A stretch of 64,000 nt of DNA from the NCBI GenBank assembly GCA_023159155.1, contig JAJNNX010000023.1, positions 372,001 through 436,000 on the forward strand. Direction: 5' to 3'. This DNA comes from Ustulina deusta (Eukaryota; Ascomycota; Sordariomycetes; Xylariales; Xylariaceae). The notes under the pieces were generated by a model that saw only the letters and a list, made by a program, of their open reading frames with translations, did not search any database and was not told where the DNA came from. Both the position numbers and the translations under genes were made by a program. Below are positions 12,501-23,708 of the stretch, one piece after another (the stretch's first letter is position 1; the number at the start of each line of letters is the position of its first letter).

Positions 12501-14556
12501 CCAAAGATATGACAACGAGAGACGAGGTGTTTTCTAGACTTGCTTCCAAAACACCTCACACAGCCGGGCCAAATTCCCTACCCAACCCTGAGGATGCATG
12601 GCGTCTAGAGTCTTTGAAAATGTTTGAGGAATTGCCACAGACATTCGGATCTAAATTTGGTAACATCTTCAACTCTTCACCTTGGAGCCCGATCATGCGC
12701 AGATGGCAAAGGGGAGAAATTTCCAATTTTCACTACCTTATGCTCGTCAATACCATGGCAGGTCGGACCTTTAACGATCTGACTCAGTATCCTGTTTTCC
12801 CGTGGATTTTAGCAGATTATACCAGTGATGAGCTCAACCTGGAAGATCCCGCAACGTTTCGTGATCTGTCGAAGCCCATGGGTGGGCAAACCGCCCGACG
12901 ACAAGCTGAGTATAGGGCCAGGTACACCAGTCTTGCAGAAATAGGGGAAAATCCCTTCCACTATGGAACTCACTACTCATCGGCTATGATCGTGGCCTCC
13001 TACTTGATTCGGCTACCCCCTTTCGTACACTCATATATTCTCTTACAAGGTGGTAACTTTGACCATGCTGATCGTCTATTCTTCTCTATTGAGGGATCAT
13101 GGAAATCTGCTTCCCAAGATACTGGTTCAGATGTCCGAGAATTGATACCGGAATTCTTTTGCTTACCCGAGTTTCTGACCAACGTCAATGGGTATAACTT
13201 TGGGAGTCGTCAAGGAGCTGGTGGCCAAGTTAATGATGTCCAACTACCACCATGGGCAAAAGGCGATCCAAAAATATTCATCGCCAAACACCGCGAGGCC
13301 TTAGAATCGCCATATGTCAGTCAGAACCTACATCAATGGATCGACTTAGTGTTTGGGAATAAGCAGCGCGGCGAGGCAGCAGTCGAAAACCTAAACGTAT
13401 TTCACCACTTATCGTATTACGGAGCCAAGGATCTTGACAACATAGCGGATTCGGAAGAGAGGCATGCAACAACGAGTATCATTCACAATTTTGGCCAAAC
13501 ACCCCATCAGGTCTTCGCTAAACCCCATCCTACGAGAGAAAATACATCATTCCCTGCTAAGAGGTTGGATACTTCATGTTATGCATTGTCCAGAATCCCT
13601 CATCCACTTCTCGAAAGCCGAGAGAGAGTGGCATGCCTTGTCTATGCATCCAAACTGGACCGATTGCTTTGTTCATCTCCTTTTCGGCTCAATCTACCTC
13701 CTTCCTACGACAAATATCTGGAGTGGGGGTATGCAGATAACAGTGTTCGGTTCTTTTCTAGCGAGAACAGAAAAAGCGCTGGTGTCAGTGAGAATCTTCA
13801 TATTGGACAGATTTCATGCATTGTCATTGCAGATTCCAAGACACTCATCACAGCTGGCGAGGATTGTGTTGTATCTGTCTTCACCATACAAAGCCAACCT
13901 AGTAAGCCAGTAGAGCTTCTGCACCGATCGTCACTCTTTGGACACAAGACTCCCGTTACTACAATTGCCGTGTCTAAAGCATTCAGCACGGTTGTCACCA
14001 TCTCCGGGGATGGGAATGCCTTTCTCTGGGATCTCAACCGATTAGAGTTTATTCGGAAGTTACCAAGCAACCGCGTCGTGGAGTGTGCATCCATTAACGA
14101 TGTCTCGGGAGAGATCATGCTCTGCTCCGGCCCCAACATAGCACTGTACACGCTCAATGGGGAGCTGCTTCTCGATCAAAATGTCTGTATTGAGCACGAC
14201 GATTACGTGCATTCGTGTGCATTTTATGAAGGCTCGGGGAGTGAGTGGCTGGAAAGCTATCTCGTTTTTACGGGTCACAGAAGAGGCCGCGTGAACATTT
14301 GGAAACGTTCGATCAAGAATGGGAAATGGATTCTAGAGTTGGCGAGACGTCTCGATCATATTGACCCACGAAGCGAGACTGGGGCAAATACCGAAGCTGC
14401 CATAACGTGCATCACGCCTATGCCACAATTGGTATACACGGGTGATGATGACGGAAGAGTTGTAAGTTAATCATCAGAAGCTCCCTCTCTGGGATTGCTG
14501 TAAGATCACTAACATGACATCAGTATGAATGGACCTTGATTCACAGAGAAAGGTAG
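6559..14556 (+). CDS. BPH1: Giant BEACH-WD40 protein (Bph1/LYST/WDFY-like)
   Basis: Best model: exons 6559-9151, 9203-10126, 10176-14461 and 14524-14556, giving 2611 residues, a normal size for this family. An armadillo-like N-terminal region comes first. A concanavalin-like lectin domain follows (about 350-560; GYTFTAWIKVDKFD, then KASLYVNGEF), then a long helical middle with an acidic linker. A PH-BEACH domain (about 1830-1950) precedes the BEACH domain (about 2009-2290; RRWQRGEISNFHYLMLVN, YPVFPWIL, NPFHYGTHYSS). C-terminal WD40 repeats start near 2350 (GHKTPVTTIAVSKAFSTVV). The 11-codon last exon completes the final repeat (DDGRVYEW). The first intron (9152-9202, GTGAGT...TTAG) is a multiple of three with no stop, so it is easily missed; removing it gives RMRVVKRLL. 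By family it is a cytosolic scaffold for vesicle trafficking, vacuole/lysosome biology and cell-wall maintenance. It is intact. Confidence 0.93.
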
Positions 14557-15078
14557 AGTCTCTCTCAGTGTAACAGATCAATTATGAATTCCAAGGCACG
14601 AGCAAAGAGTGTGGGTGCATAGATGGGAGTATATCACAGGACAAGGGATCCAACAAGGGGCAGTGGTCTGGCGGTGCTCATTAGACACATATGATGATCA
14701 AACAAAATCCGAGGTCTACAGGATAGATTCAGACAGATGAAATGGGAATGAATTTCTCTCCATGTTGGGTTATGGTATGGCGTTGTTGGTGGTTCTCAAT
14801 CAAAACAAAAGCCTTGAATTTCTGACGTTTGTGTGTGAACAATCTCTCGGTGATTGTATAATGCTGATGGGATGTGATGATATACTGGGCATCCCTTTTG
14901 TGAACAGATCTTTGCGCTTCGCTTTCTACAACCCTCGCGAATTAATGAGCCATTCATCCATCATGGTATATCTTATGTACAGCGGCCTCTGCTGTGCCCA
15001 TGACATTCATTCATCTATCTCACTTGGTGTCCTTATTTTTGTCTTTCGGTTTGGTGTACAACAACATGCACATAGGGC
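14557..15078. other. Convergent intergenic spacer, no gene seen
   Basis: This region separates the 3' ends of the BEACH gene and the complex I subunit gene. It should hold both 3' UTRs and poly(A) signals. The open frame near 14762-15082 has no recognisable motif and is treated as chance. Confidence 0.5.
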
Positions 15079-15405
15079 TTAGTCGTCATATCCAGTCAAT
15101 CGTTTCCTTGGACCAGTAGGGACTATCAACCAATCACCGCGTTAGCATGGTCGTTGTTCGAACGGTAGGGGTTCCATTCGGTTGTTGGGAGCAAGTAAAG
15201 GACTCGTGCACGAACTTGGATATGTCATGGGAATGGGCTTGGCTCGCTCGTAGCCCAGCCTCTTCAGCGTCGGGGGCACGGTGAGAAGAATCACGGGTCC
15301 TGAACCGCCAATAATGCATGACCAGAAGTAGGCGGGCCTCTCGCGTGCTGCCCAGCGCCAGTACCGGAGGGGACCGGCCCAGAATCGGGGGGTCGGGTTG
15401 CTCAT
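15079..15405 (-). CDS. nuo9.5: NADH:ubiquinone oxidoreductase 9.5 kDa subunit
   Basis: Two exons, 15405-15216 and 15122-15079, give 77 residues, the length expected for the fungal NI9M/Nuo9.5 accessory subunit of mitochondrial complex I. Exon 1 starts MSNPTPRFWAGPLRYWRWAA, followed by a membrane segment (AYFWSCIIGGSGPVILLTVPP) and PIPMTYP. The intron (15215-15123) has an atypical GTTCGT donor, a CTAAC branch site and a TAG acceptor. Splicing joins CCA-A to TC-CCT and restores PIPTGPRKRLTGYDD, the conserved C-terminal end. Without it the open frame runs into 24 unrelated residues. The gene is divergent from the Wbp1 gene, with starts 665 bp apart. By family it is a single-pass subunit of the inner-membrane arm of complex I. 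The recognition is strong because both ends match. Confidence 0.92.
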
Positions 15406-16070
15406 TGTTGGTTGTCCGATGGTGGTGCCTGTGGAAAGAGATGGTTAGGTTGATAAAGATCAATAATTGCACACGATTTGTGCGTTCAGGACAAGAGGGG
15501 TGGGTAGGCGTACTCAATTGACTGGGTGTTGAGTCGAATTGGCGTGGTTCTCAACTTGCTTCTGTGAAGCTGCTCTGACGTGAGGCTCTTTGGAGCTCCA
15601 GCCCGAGATGAGTGGGTTCGTTGAGTACCTAGGTACACAGCCACGTGTGGCGTCTATGGCGGTGCATGTATCTTTTGGGGTTCACAAGGGACTGCGCTCA
15701 ATGCTCAATGGATGGACCCACCGCTGCATTACCACATGCATGATCTGTACAGCATACTTACAGCATGTCCGCACTGTGGTAGTAGGTAGTGTACTTACAT
15801 AGGTACCTGGGTACAGGGCCCCAGCATCCCGCAGCAGCTATTTGTCTTGGCAGAAACGGGCTACGTATGCCAGAGCTCCGACCTTCAACCATTGATTGCT
15901 CGCTGCGAACTTTTGAGACAGCTGGTCCGATTCTCAAGTTCACACTTGCACCAAATATCGGAATCATTTACTGTAATTCCCATGCGCAGCTGATTATTTG
16001 ATGCTGTCGCAATCCGCCATCTTTCCTGTTCTTCTCTCCCTTGCCAATTGATCTCCGAGGCGCCGCAAAC
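15406..16070. promoter_or_regulatory. Divergent promoter region of Nuo9.5 and Wbp1 genes
   Basis: These 665 bp lie between two divergent start codons and must contain both promoters. TAGGTAC-type words occur at about 15626-15634 (gtacctaggtac) and near 15800. No TATA element was obvious. Specific transcription factor sites are not claimed. Confidence 0.5.
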
Positions 16071-17708
16071 ATGAGGTCGCTTGTGTCGTTTCTTCTGCTC
16101 GCCCTTGTTGCCGCGGTCCAGGCCATCAGCTCGAACGGCGGCAACAGACTGCTGGTCATTCTCGAAGATGTTGCCGAGAAAGATGGCTACACCAAGTTCC
16201 TCGGCGACCTGGAGGGTATGCGCGGGTCCCTTCCCTGTCTACAAGCTGGAGAGGCTACACGCAGCATCTGCTAATCGCCTCGACAACAGGACGCGGCTTT
16301 GACATATCGTACGAAACCCCAAAGAGCGAGGGCCTCAGCTTATTCCACCTGGGCGAGAGGTCATATGACCACGTTCTGTTGTTTCCCACAAAAGCCAAAG
16401 GTCTGTTTATGCCAGCCACCACTGCCCTTACTGGCTCATCAACTGACCACAGCCATCAACGTTGACAGGTCTCGGTCCCAACTTGACTCCCAATCTCCTC
16501 CTCCAGTTCGTCAACGCAGAAGGCAACATTCTCTTGGCCCTTTCTGGCTCTACACCTGTCCCCTCCAGCCTTGTTTCTGTACTTCTCGAGTTAGATATCC
16601 ATCTTCCCGCAGATCGCCAAGGCCTCGTCGTCGACCACTTCAATTACGATACTGCCTCTGCTTCCGAGAAACACGATGTGCTTCTGTTGCCGACTCCCGG
16701 ACCCCTCCGTCCTGATTATAAAGCTTATTTCGAACTTCCTCTGTCTGATGGACGAGATGGACGAGTACGAGATGGGGGGTCATCACCAGGCGTCGTCGCA
16801 TTCCCCAACGGCATCGGCCAGACCCTTGGACAGGGTTCCCTGCTCTCCCCGATCTTGCGCGCTCCCTCCACATGTTACAGCTACAACCCCAAAGAAGAAC
16901 CCGAAGCCATCGACGACCTCTTCGCCACCGGATCCCAGCTCTCACTCGTGAGCGCTCTTCAGGCGCGCAACTCGGCACGATTTACCGTTGTGGGATCAGC
17001 TGATATGTTGAGCGACAAGTGGTTTGATGCAGATGTGAAGAAAATCGGCGAGAAAAGCTCTATAAAAACACAGAATCGGGAGTTTGCAAAGGCTGTGTCG
17101 GGATGGACGTTCAACGAGATTGGTGTCTTGCGCGTCAATTGGGTTGAACACCACTTGAACGAAGAAGGCCTGAGCAATGCTAGCAACCCCAAGATTTACC
17201 GTATCAAGAACGATGTGGTAAGTTTCATTCTTTCTTTCCTTCTCCCTTCTTCATTGCTAAGCGCAGGATTTACTAACGGCATTAGACGTACTCTATTTCG
17301 TTGTCGGAGTATTCGTGGGACAAGTACATCCCCTTCACCGTGCCCAAGAACGACGAGTTGCAGCTCGAATTTAGCATGCTTTCGCCTTTCTATCGACTGA
17401 CGTTGAACCCTACCATCTCCTCAGAGGACAGCACCACATACTCTGTGTCATTCAAGCTCCCAGACCAGCACGGCATTTTCAATTTCCTAGTCAATTACAA
17501 GAGACCGTTCTTGAGCAATGTGTTTGAGAAGAATACGGTCTCGGTACGTCACTTTGCCCACGATGAGTGGGCTCGCAGTTTTGTCATCAGTGGCGCTTGG
17601 CCATGGATTGCAGGAATTGGAGTTACCGTGACGGGATGGCTCGCCTTTTGCGCTCTCTGGTTGTATAGCGCACCGCCGGCAAAGGGCGAGAGCAAGAAGA
17701 AACAGTAA
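16071..17708 (+). CDS. WBP1: Oligosaccharyltransferase 48 kDa subunit (Wbp1/OST48)
   Basis: Four exons (16071-16215, 16290-16400, 16469-17217, 17286-17708) give 475 residues, typical of Wbp1. Introns have donors GTATGC, GTCTGT and GTAAGT with CAG/TAG acceptors; each junction restores family sequence (LEGRGFDISYETPK, KAKGLGPNLTP, IKNDVTYSISLSEYSWDKY). The start ATG is followed by a signal peptide (MRSLVSFLLLALVAAVQA). A long ER-lumenal domain ends with one membrane helix near residues 441-463 (WPWIAGIGVTVTGWLAFCALW) and a short lysine-rich cytosolic tail (KGESKKKQ), in keeping with the KKxx-type retrieval tails of this subunit. By family it is a non-catalytic, essential part of the ER complex that moves the dolichol-linked glycan onto Asn-X-Ser/Thr. 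It is intact. Confidence 0.95.
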
Positions 17709-18498
17709 AGAGGTCTAGATGAGGAATGAAATGTTGGAAGGGCAGACGGCTTTTTCTTTTTTTCTTTTCCCAAAGACGATAGAGAAAAGGCTACGCGATG
17801 AATTCTCCTATTTGCGATATGCCTCATGTACATGATAAAAAGGCCGGAGTCAAAAGGACTTGATTTGGCCTGTCTGGGAATGAGATGCATGGAAGTCCGT
17901 CATGGTAGGCTAGACGGTCTAATGAATAAAGAAATAAAAAAAACTCAGGACATGATTTCCCGCAGACTCTTTATATTGTAATGTCTTGGTATGGAATTTG
18001 TAGATGATCCCACTCCAACATGTGCCACATATTGGGGGAATGGACACGGCTGGAGGTACTTAGGTACAAGGTACACCTACCCCCCTGCCAGCCGATGACA
18101 TGGCAGTAACATGGTAGCTGTAGCTTGCCTACTTCTTATCGATAGCGCTGCGATTGTTGTAGAAGCTCACCCTTTGCCAACAACATCAACATCGAACAAC
18201 CAAGCATTTGATTAATTGTAACATCGACACGCAAGGAAGAGGACGCCGTTTAGAGAAAACTCATTGAATACCATACGATTGATTCGATTGCGCACCTTCT
18301 TACCCCCCCGAGATCACACACGCACCTGTAATACATACATCCGATCCAAGAAACGTGCCAACTTCAAGCTTGCCAAGGAGATCCCGGGTATAAACAACAC
18401 CAGAACAAAACCGCCGAGAGAGGGAAGGGGGAAAATTGGGGGGAAAAAATTACAAAAGGAGAAAGGCCAGAAATAAATAAACAAACACACGAAAAAGA
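17709..18498. other. Intergenic region and probable prp38 promoter/5' UTR
   Basis: This holds the 3' UTR of the Wbp1 gene and the leader of prp38. A TAGGTAC-rich word cluster lies at 18056-18075 (gtacttaggtacaaggtac). The last 120 bases before the start codon are purine-rich, with A-runs and G-runs. No further gene was seen. Confidence 0.5.
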
Positions 18499-19365
18499 AT
18501 GCCACCAGACACCCACCGCGCCGATGAGCGACGCTTCCTCGACGAACGCGGCGGCAGCGGGACGCTGGCGCCCAACGGGCTCAACCCGGCGACGATCATG
18601 GAGAAGGCGGTGCGCGAGCGGATCGTGGACAGCTACTTCTGGAAGGAGCAGTGCTTCGGGGTGAACGAGGCGGACGTGGTGGACCGGGTGGTGGAGCACG
18701 TGCGCTTCGTGGGCGGGACGTACGGCGACGCGCAGAAGCCGGCCCCGTTCCTGTGCCTCGCCTTCAAGCTGCTGCAGCTCGCCCCCGACGACGACGTCCT
18801 GCGCGCCTACCTCGGCCACGGCGGCGACAGGTTCAAGTACCTGCGGGCCCTGGCGTGCTTCTACGTCCGCCTGACGCGCCGCGCCGAGACCGTCTTCGCT
18901 GTCCTCGAGCCGTTTCTGCAGGACCGCAGGAAATTGCGGCGTAGGGGCCGCGCGGGGGCTGTGGTTACGTTTGTGGATCAGTTCGTCGATGACTTGCTTA
19001 CCGCCGACCGCGTCTGCGCTACTAGTCTGTGGCAGATGCCCAAGAGGGAGATCCTTGAGGATCTGGAGTTGCTGGAGCCTAGGGTTAGTCCGTTGGGGGA
19101 TATTGAAGAGTTGCTGGATGAGGATGGGGATGAGGGGGATGGTGGGAATGGGGAGGGAGAGGAAGGGGAGATTGGGGTTGAGCGGCGGGGTAGGTCTTCT
19201 TCTGCGAGCTATAGTGAGAGGGATCGCCGGTCTTCTAGGGGACGGAGTTCCACTAGGGATGGGATGGATGTTGATCGAGATGGAGGATCTGATAGGAGTG
19301 GGAGCGGGAGCAGAAGGAGGAGCAGGAGCAGAGGGAGGAGCAGGAGTAAAAGTGACAGTCGGTGA
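18499..19365 (+). CDS. PRP38: Pre-mRNA splicing factor Prp38
   Basis: A single-exon frame of 288 residues from the ATG at 18499. The PRP38 domain covers about residues 20-205: NPATIMEKAVRERIVDSYFW, then CFGVNEADVVDRVVEHV, then GG(T)YG...APFLCLAFKLLQL, then FKYLRALACFYVRLT and VVTFVDQFVDDLL...ATSLWQMPKREILEDLELL. The tail (about 206-288) is acidic, then rich in Arg-Ser (RRRSRSRGRSRSKSDSR), as in SR-type splicing proteins and animal Prp38 homologues. By family it is a component of the U4/U6.U5 tri-snRNP needed for spliceosome activation. GC content is visibly high in the first half of the gene. Gene isy1 lies about 6 kb downstream on the other strand. Confidence 0.95.
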   Translation: MPPDTHRADERRFLDERGGSGTLAPNGLNPATIMEKAVRERIVDSYFWKEQCFGVNEADVVDRVVEHVRFVGGTYGDAQKPAPFLCLAFKLLQLAPDDDVLRAYLGHGGDRFKYLRALACFYVRLTRRAETVFAVLEPFLQDRRKLRRRGRAGAVVTFVDQFVDDLLTADRVCATSLWQMPKREILEDLELLEPRVSPLGDIEELLDEDGDEGDGGNGEGEEGEIGVERRGRSSSASYSERDRRSSRGRSSTRDGMDVDRDGGSDRSGSGSRRRSRSRGRSRSKSDSR

Positions 19366-19681
19366 GCTTGGGCTGCGCTACACGTTTTTGAGATTGGTGT
19401 CGGCACTGGGAACGCCATGTCACCTTGCGATTGATACGGTGGTGCGTATACGACACGACAAGCTCAATTATAATCACATGCTTACAGAAGAGCATCACAC
19501 TGCCTGGATAATAGGATCACGAAGGAGACATGGACGGAGGCATGTGGTGAATTCAATATTTTATACAAATCCCCGGGTATAGCTAATGTTGTATAATAGG
19601 ATGACCGATGTTCTCATACAATTCACATACATGACTCTTATCCGTACAGAGATCCTTCTTGCCAGCCTCGGAATAGAGCGT
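19366..19681. other. Convergent spacer between prp38 and gatA
   Basis: 316 bp between two convergent stop codons. It should hold both 3' UTRs. No other feature was recognised. Confidence 0.5.
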
Positions 19682-21303
19682 TTAGGGGTTTCGGGCGGTA
19701 CTGCTCGCGACGTGACCCGATAATGTTTCGGCAATGGAGAGGACACGCGCATCATCCCAATACTGTCCGATAAGCTGCAAGCCGCCAAAATGAAGTAGTT
19801 TTTGTTCTTGGCTTGCAGGATCGACGGGGATATCCATAGGAATGCTGATGGCGGGGAGACCGGCAAGACTTGCTGGTACCGTGAAGATATCGTTCATGTA
19901 AGAATCAAGTGGTGTCTGGTTGCGGACTTGCTCGAGGAGTGGGGGTGTGGATGGAGCAGTCGGGCAGACGAGGAAGTCAACTTGTGCGGGGCCCAGTTTA
20001 CTATCAATACCGATCGACTCTTCCATCTCACTGAGGTCGAAGTGCTGCTCGTCAAGTAGGGGGTTTTCCAATTTGAAGATCCTGTCAAAGTCCCTCCGGA
20101 CAAGTTGACGCACTTTCTGCGCTTGGATGAAGTAGTTGTCTATCGCCTCGGAACTCAAAGTATATGAGCCTAATAGTATCCGCCGCTTGACTTCATTCCC
20201 AAATCCAGAACCTCGTGTTCTCGCGTATAGCACGCCGTCTTGTGCATCGCTTGTGCCAGTCGCATCTCGGTACCCGTAGCGGATCCCATCGTATTTTGCG
20301 AGATTGGAAGCCGCTTCCGCAGGGGCGATCACGTAGTATGCAGACAGCGCATTTCTCGTAGAGGGAAGCGAAACCGGGACGACACGTCCTCCGAGCCTTT
20401 GTATCGTGTCGAGGGCCTGGAGCCAGCCTTGGCGTATCCTCGAGTCAAGCTCCTCGATGTTGTATTCCAGAGGAAGACCAAAGGTCAAACCTTCCAGCAT
20501 TTCGGGTGACTCTCCGGTAGACGCGTACCCTTCTCTCCTTGCCGTACATCTCGAGCGTACTGTATCTGGAAGAGACGTTGGATCTCTCGGGTCGTGCTCT
20601 CTATAGAGACCCGACCCGATGATAGCCTCGCGGATAGGTTGCACAGTCCTCGCCAGCAATCCAACCGTGTCCAAAGAGTTCGCGTACGGGACCACACCCC
20701 ACCGCGACAGCATACCGTACGAGGGCTTGAAGCCGACTGTCCCGGTATATGCGGCCGGCATGCGCACAGAGCCACCCGTATCCGTGCCCAGCGCAACGTC
20801 GGCTCTCCCCTCCTTCACAGCCACGGCACTGCCGCCTGAACTACCGCCGGCTGAATACTTCTCGAGCGGATGCGCGTTGTGTACGGATTCGAAGGCCGAC
20901 GTCGTCGAGTGCGTACCCATGCCAAACTCGTCCATCCCGGACTTGCCCACCACCTCCATGCCGCGCTTCCGCAGTTGCGTCACGATGGTTGCGGCAAAGG
21001 GGATCTCGGTCCCGGCTAGGATGTTCGAGGCGCATGTTGTTTGAAATCCCTCAGCGGCAATATTGTCTTTGACCGCGAGACGGAGATGGGGGATTTCTGG
21101 GGGCGATTTATAAGCCGAATCCTGCTGTCAAGACGTGGAGGGGAATACGTACCGCCATGTCGACCTGTGTCTTTGCTCACGGCAACATGTTGGTGTAGGG
21201 ACCGCGCACAACTATAACGAATCGGTGCGCGAATGGCTCGCCATTGCGTCGCTGTCACGCTGTAGGCGGCTCTGAGATGGGTATGTCTGACATATGTAGA
21301 CAT
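19682..21303 (-). CDS. HER2: Mitochondrial Glu-tRNA(Gln) amidotransferase subunit A
   Basis: Exons 21303-21153 and 21096-19682 encode 521 residues. The 56-bp intron (21152-21097, GTACGT...CCCAG) joins GRHG to EIPHLRLAVKDNI in frame. The N-terminal 50 residues are basic and Ser/Ala-rich without acids, as in a mitochondrial presequence. The amidase signature triad is visible: Lys in LAVKDNIAAEGF, the cis-Ser in YSAGGSSGGSAVAV, and the nucleophile Ser in GTDTGGSVRMPAAYTG. These are followed by GFKPSYGMLSRWGVVPYANS and the C-terminal PAISIPM...LIGQYWDD. By family it is the glutaminase/amidase subunit of the GatFAB-type complex that turns Glu-tRNA(Gln) into Gln-tRNA(Gln) in mitochondria. The exon 1 start rests on the only in-frame ATG near the targeting sequence. 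A generic amidase is less likely because of GatA-specific spacing. Confidence 0.92.
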
Positions 21304-21784
21304 GTGACCCAATCGTTGACGTCGTGAAAGCGGTGCCGTTCACACGTCACAATATCTACCTGTCTCGGATTTGGTTGAATTAGCCGATGTCGAATCCGAG
21401 GAGCTCGGACCTTTTCAATTTGGGTACATAAAGTGGAGCCCCTAGACTAAAGTTGCGGTTCCGTTGCAGTAGCGTAAGGTACCTAAGGTGTCAGGGCACG
21501 GCCTGGGATTGGTTCAAACTGAAGATTCTCCACACAAGGTTTCTTGGCTCCTAGGCACCCAGCTCATATGGGAGCTGTACAGGTATCCAGTGACGCAACG
21601 TACACTACGCATACAGGTAGCATGGAAGTGTTACACCTCGGCTTGGCAATAATCCAGCATCATACTTATTGGTACTTAACTCATCCTACCGACCCGATGT
21701 TCCATTCCCATTCCCCCATCTCTTTCTGATGGGAGAAATCCATTCTCTCGGATACTTCCGCCTGACTGCCTCTACATCAATACC
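21304..21784. promoter_or_regulatory. Divergent promoter region of gatA and phosphoesterase genes
   Basis: 481 bp between divergent starts. It contains an AAGGTACCTAAGGT word at about 21476-21489, of the same palindromic type seen in other intergenic gaps of the window. No TATA box was assigned. Confidence 0.45.
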
Positions 21785-23708
21785 ATGATTTACAAAGCCG
21801 CGGTTGTTGCTGCGTCTCTGGCCGTCGTCGCCAATGCAGCTCAGCCTGGAGCTCCAGCACCTGTTGCTGCTCCTATGCGAGAGTTGGACTGGGGACAAAT
21901 CAACTTCCTACATACTACCGACATTCATGGCTGGCTCGGTGGCCACTTGCAGGAGTATGGCGAGACTGGCATGTCTTGACTTAATCGTATATTGTTAGCT
22001 AACTCGCTTCCTCTACAGGCCGCAATTCTCCGCCGACTGGGGCGATTATATCTCCTTCACCGAACACATGCGCAGGAAGGCTGACGAGAAGGGAGTCGAC
22101 TTGCTCGTCATAGACACCGGCGACCGTGTTGAGGGAAACGGTCTATACGACAGCTCGACTCCGAAAGGCAACTATTCCTACGACATATTTGGTCAGCAAA
22201 ATGTCGACCTCTTATGTACAGGGAACCACGAGCTATACCAAGAAGACACCGTCGCTCGAGAACACAGTATAACCGTCCCTCACTTCAAGAAATCCTACAT
22301 CGCTTCGAACCTAGACTACATCGAGCCCGAGACTGGAAACCAGATCCCCCAGGCGCAGCGATATATCAAATTCAAGACGAAGAACCAGGGGTACACCGTC
22401 GTGGCCCTAGGTTTCATCTTCGACTTTGATCGGAATGCGAATAACAGCGTCGTCATCCCTGTCGAAGAGACCATGAAGGAGGAGTGGTTCAAGAGCGCCA
22501 TTCGGGAGAAGCCTGATTTGTTTGTCGTCGTTGGCCATGTAGGACTCCGCATGATAGAGTTCGAGAAAATCTTCAAAGTCATCAGAGATGCCAACTGGTA
22601 CACGCCCATCGCCTTCCTCGGCGGCCATGCGCATGTACGAGATACGAGGAAGTTCGACGACAAGGCTCTGGCCATTGCTAGCGGTCGTTACTTTGAGACG
22701 ATTGGATGGATGTCTATTGACGGCATAAAGAAGAAGAGCAAAGACACGGCTTCAGTCGAAGCCGACATTACCTTCAAGAGACGGTATATCGATAATAATG
22801 TCCTCGGGCTACAACATCATGCTGGGGTAAATGAGTCGGAGTTCCTCACCGCACACGGTCGAAACGTCAGCAGTATGATCACGAATGCTCGGAAGGCACT
22901 CAATCTAGACCACAAAATCGGTTGCTCACCTAGAGACCTCTGGATGGCTCGTGCCCAATACCCTAGCGATACGAGCATCTTCTCCTGGCTCGAGAACGAG
23001 GTCGTCCCGGATGCTGTCGTCAATAAAGAACGAGCCGACAAACCTCGACTGACCATCGTTAATACTGGTGCTATCCGGTTTGATATCTTCAAGGGTGCAT
23101 TCACAAAGGATTCCACATATCTCATCTCCCCCTTCACTAGCAAGTTCAACTACATCCCAGACGTCCCGTACGACGTAGCCAAAAAGGTCATACAACTCCT
23201 CAACTCTGGAGGATCAGTCTTCGGAGCGGGACTAAATACAAAATATCTGTCTATCCCCGAACAAATGGCCCCCAGCCCGTTCCTCGGCAGAGAATCGGCT
23301 CCAGTTGTGAGCTCACATCCAAAATTCCTCGACGCCGGTGACGGGCAACAACAGCCTCTCCTCATCGAAGACACAGAGGATGAGAGCAACGGTCGCGACG
23401 AACCACAGCTTGTCAGTGGCTATACAACGAAAGATGACCTCGGCGATGATGGCGACGACGCCGTGCATTCACCCATCAGCTTCTACAATGTTCCCAATTG
23501 CATCCAGTCGCAAGTCGAGTTCCCGGCAGCAGCGGACCCGGAGACCGTTGACCTCGTCTTCATCGACTATGTACAGCCGTGGATCATCCCGGCCCTGCAG
23601 TTCAGTGGCGGCGACTACAACACGAATAACATTACTGTGTACCTCAATGCGACTCTGACGGATGTCATCGCCGAATGGGTCGGGACACATTGGACGGAAG
23701 GCTGCTGA
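21785..23708 (+). CDS. Secreted calcineurin-like phosphoesterase / 5'-nucleotidase family
   Basis: Exons 21785-21954 and 22019-23708 give 619 residues; the intron (GTATGG...CAG) joins HLQE to [11 protein letters not shown] signal peptide ([18 protein letters not shown]) starts the protein. The metallophosphoesterase core has the metal motifs [11 protein letters not shown] (about residues 44-54), [19 protein letters not shown], and the late histidine motif [14 protein letters not shown] 5'-nucleotidase C-terminal domain follows ([18 protein letters not shown], then [17 protein letters not shown]). A low-complexity acidic insert near residues 420-490 precedes the end ([13 protein letters not shown]...GTHWTEGC). 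It resembles the yeast YHR202W-type branch rather than classic UshA. Expected to hydrolyse nucleotides or other phosphomonoesters/diesters in the secretory route or vacuole; the substrate is unknown. It is intact. Confidence 0.9.

Noticed and set aside
14762..15082. Open frame of 106 residues downstream of the BEACH gene
   Set aside because: No motif or signal sequence; it overlaps the last exon of the complex I subunit on the other strand.
18651..19582. Long open frames in other phases over prp38
   Set aside because: They are by-products of the GC-rich prp38 coding sequence; the Prp38 motifs are all in one frame.
21120..21152. Acceptor at TTGACAG for the GatA intron
   Set aside because: It is out of phase with the GTACGT donor; the acceptor ending at 21097 gives HGEIPHLRLAVKDN in frame.
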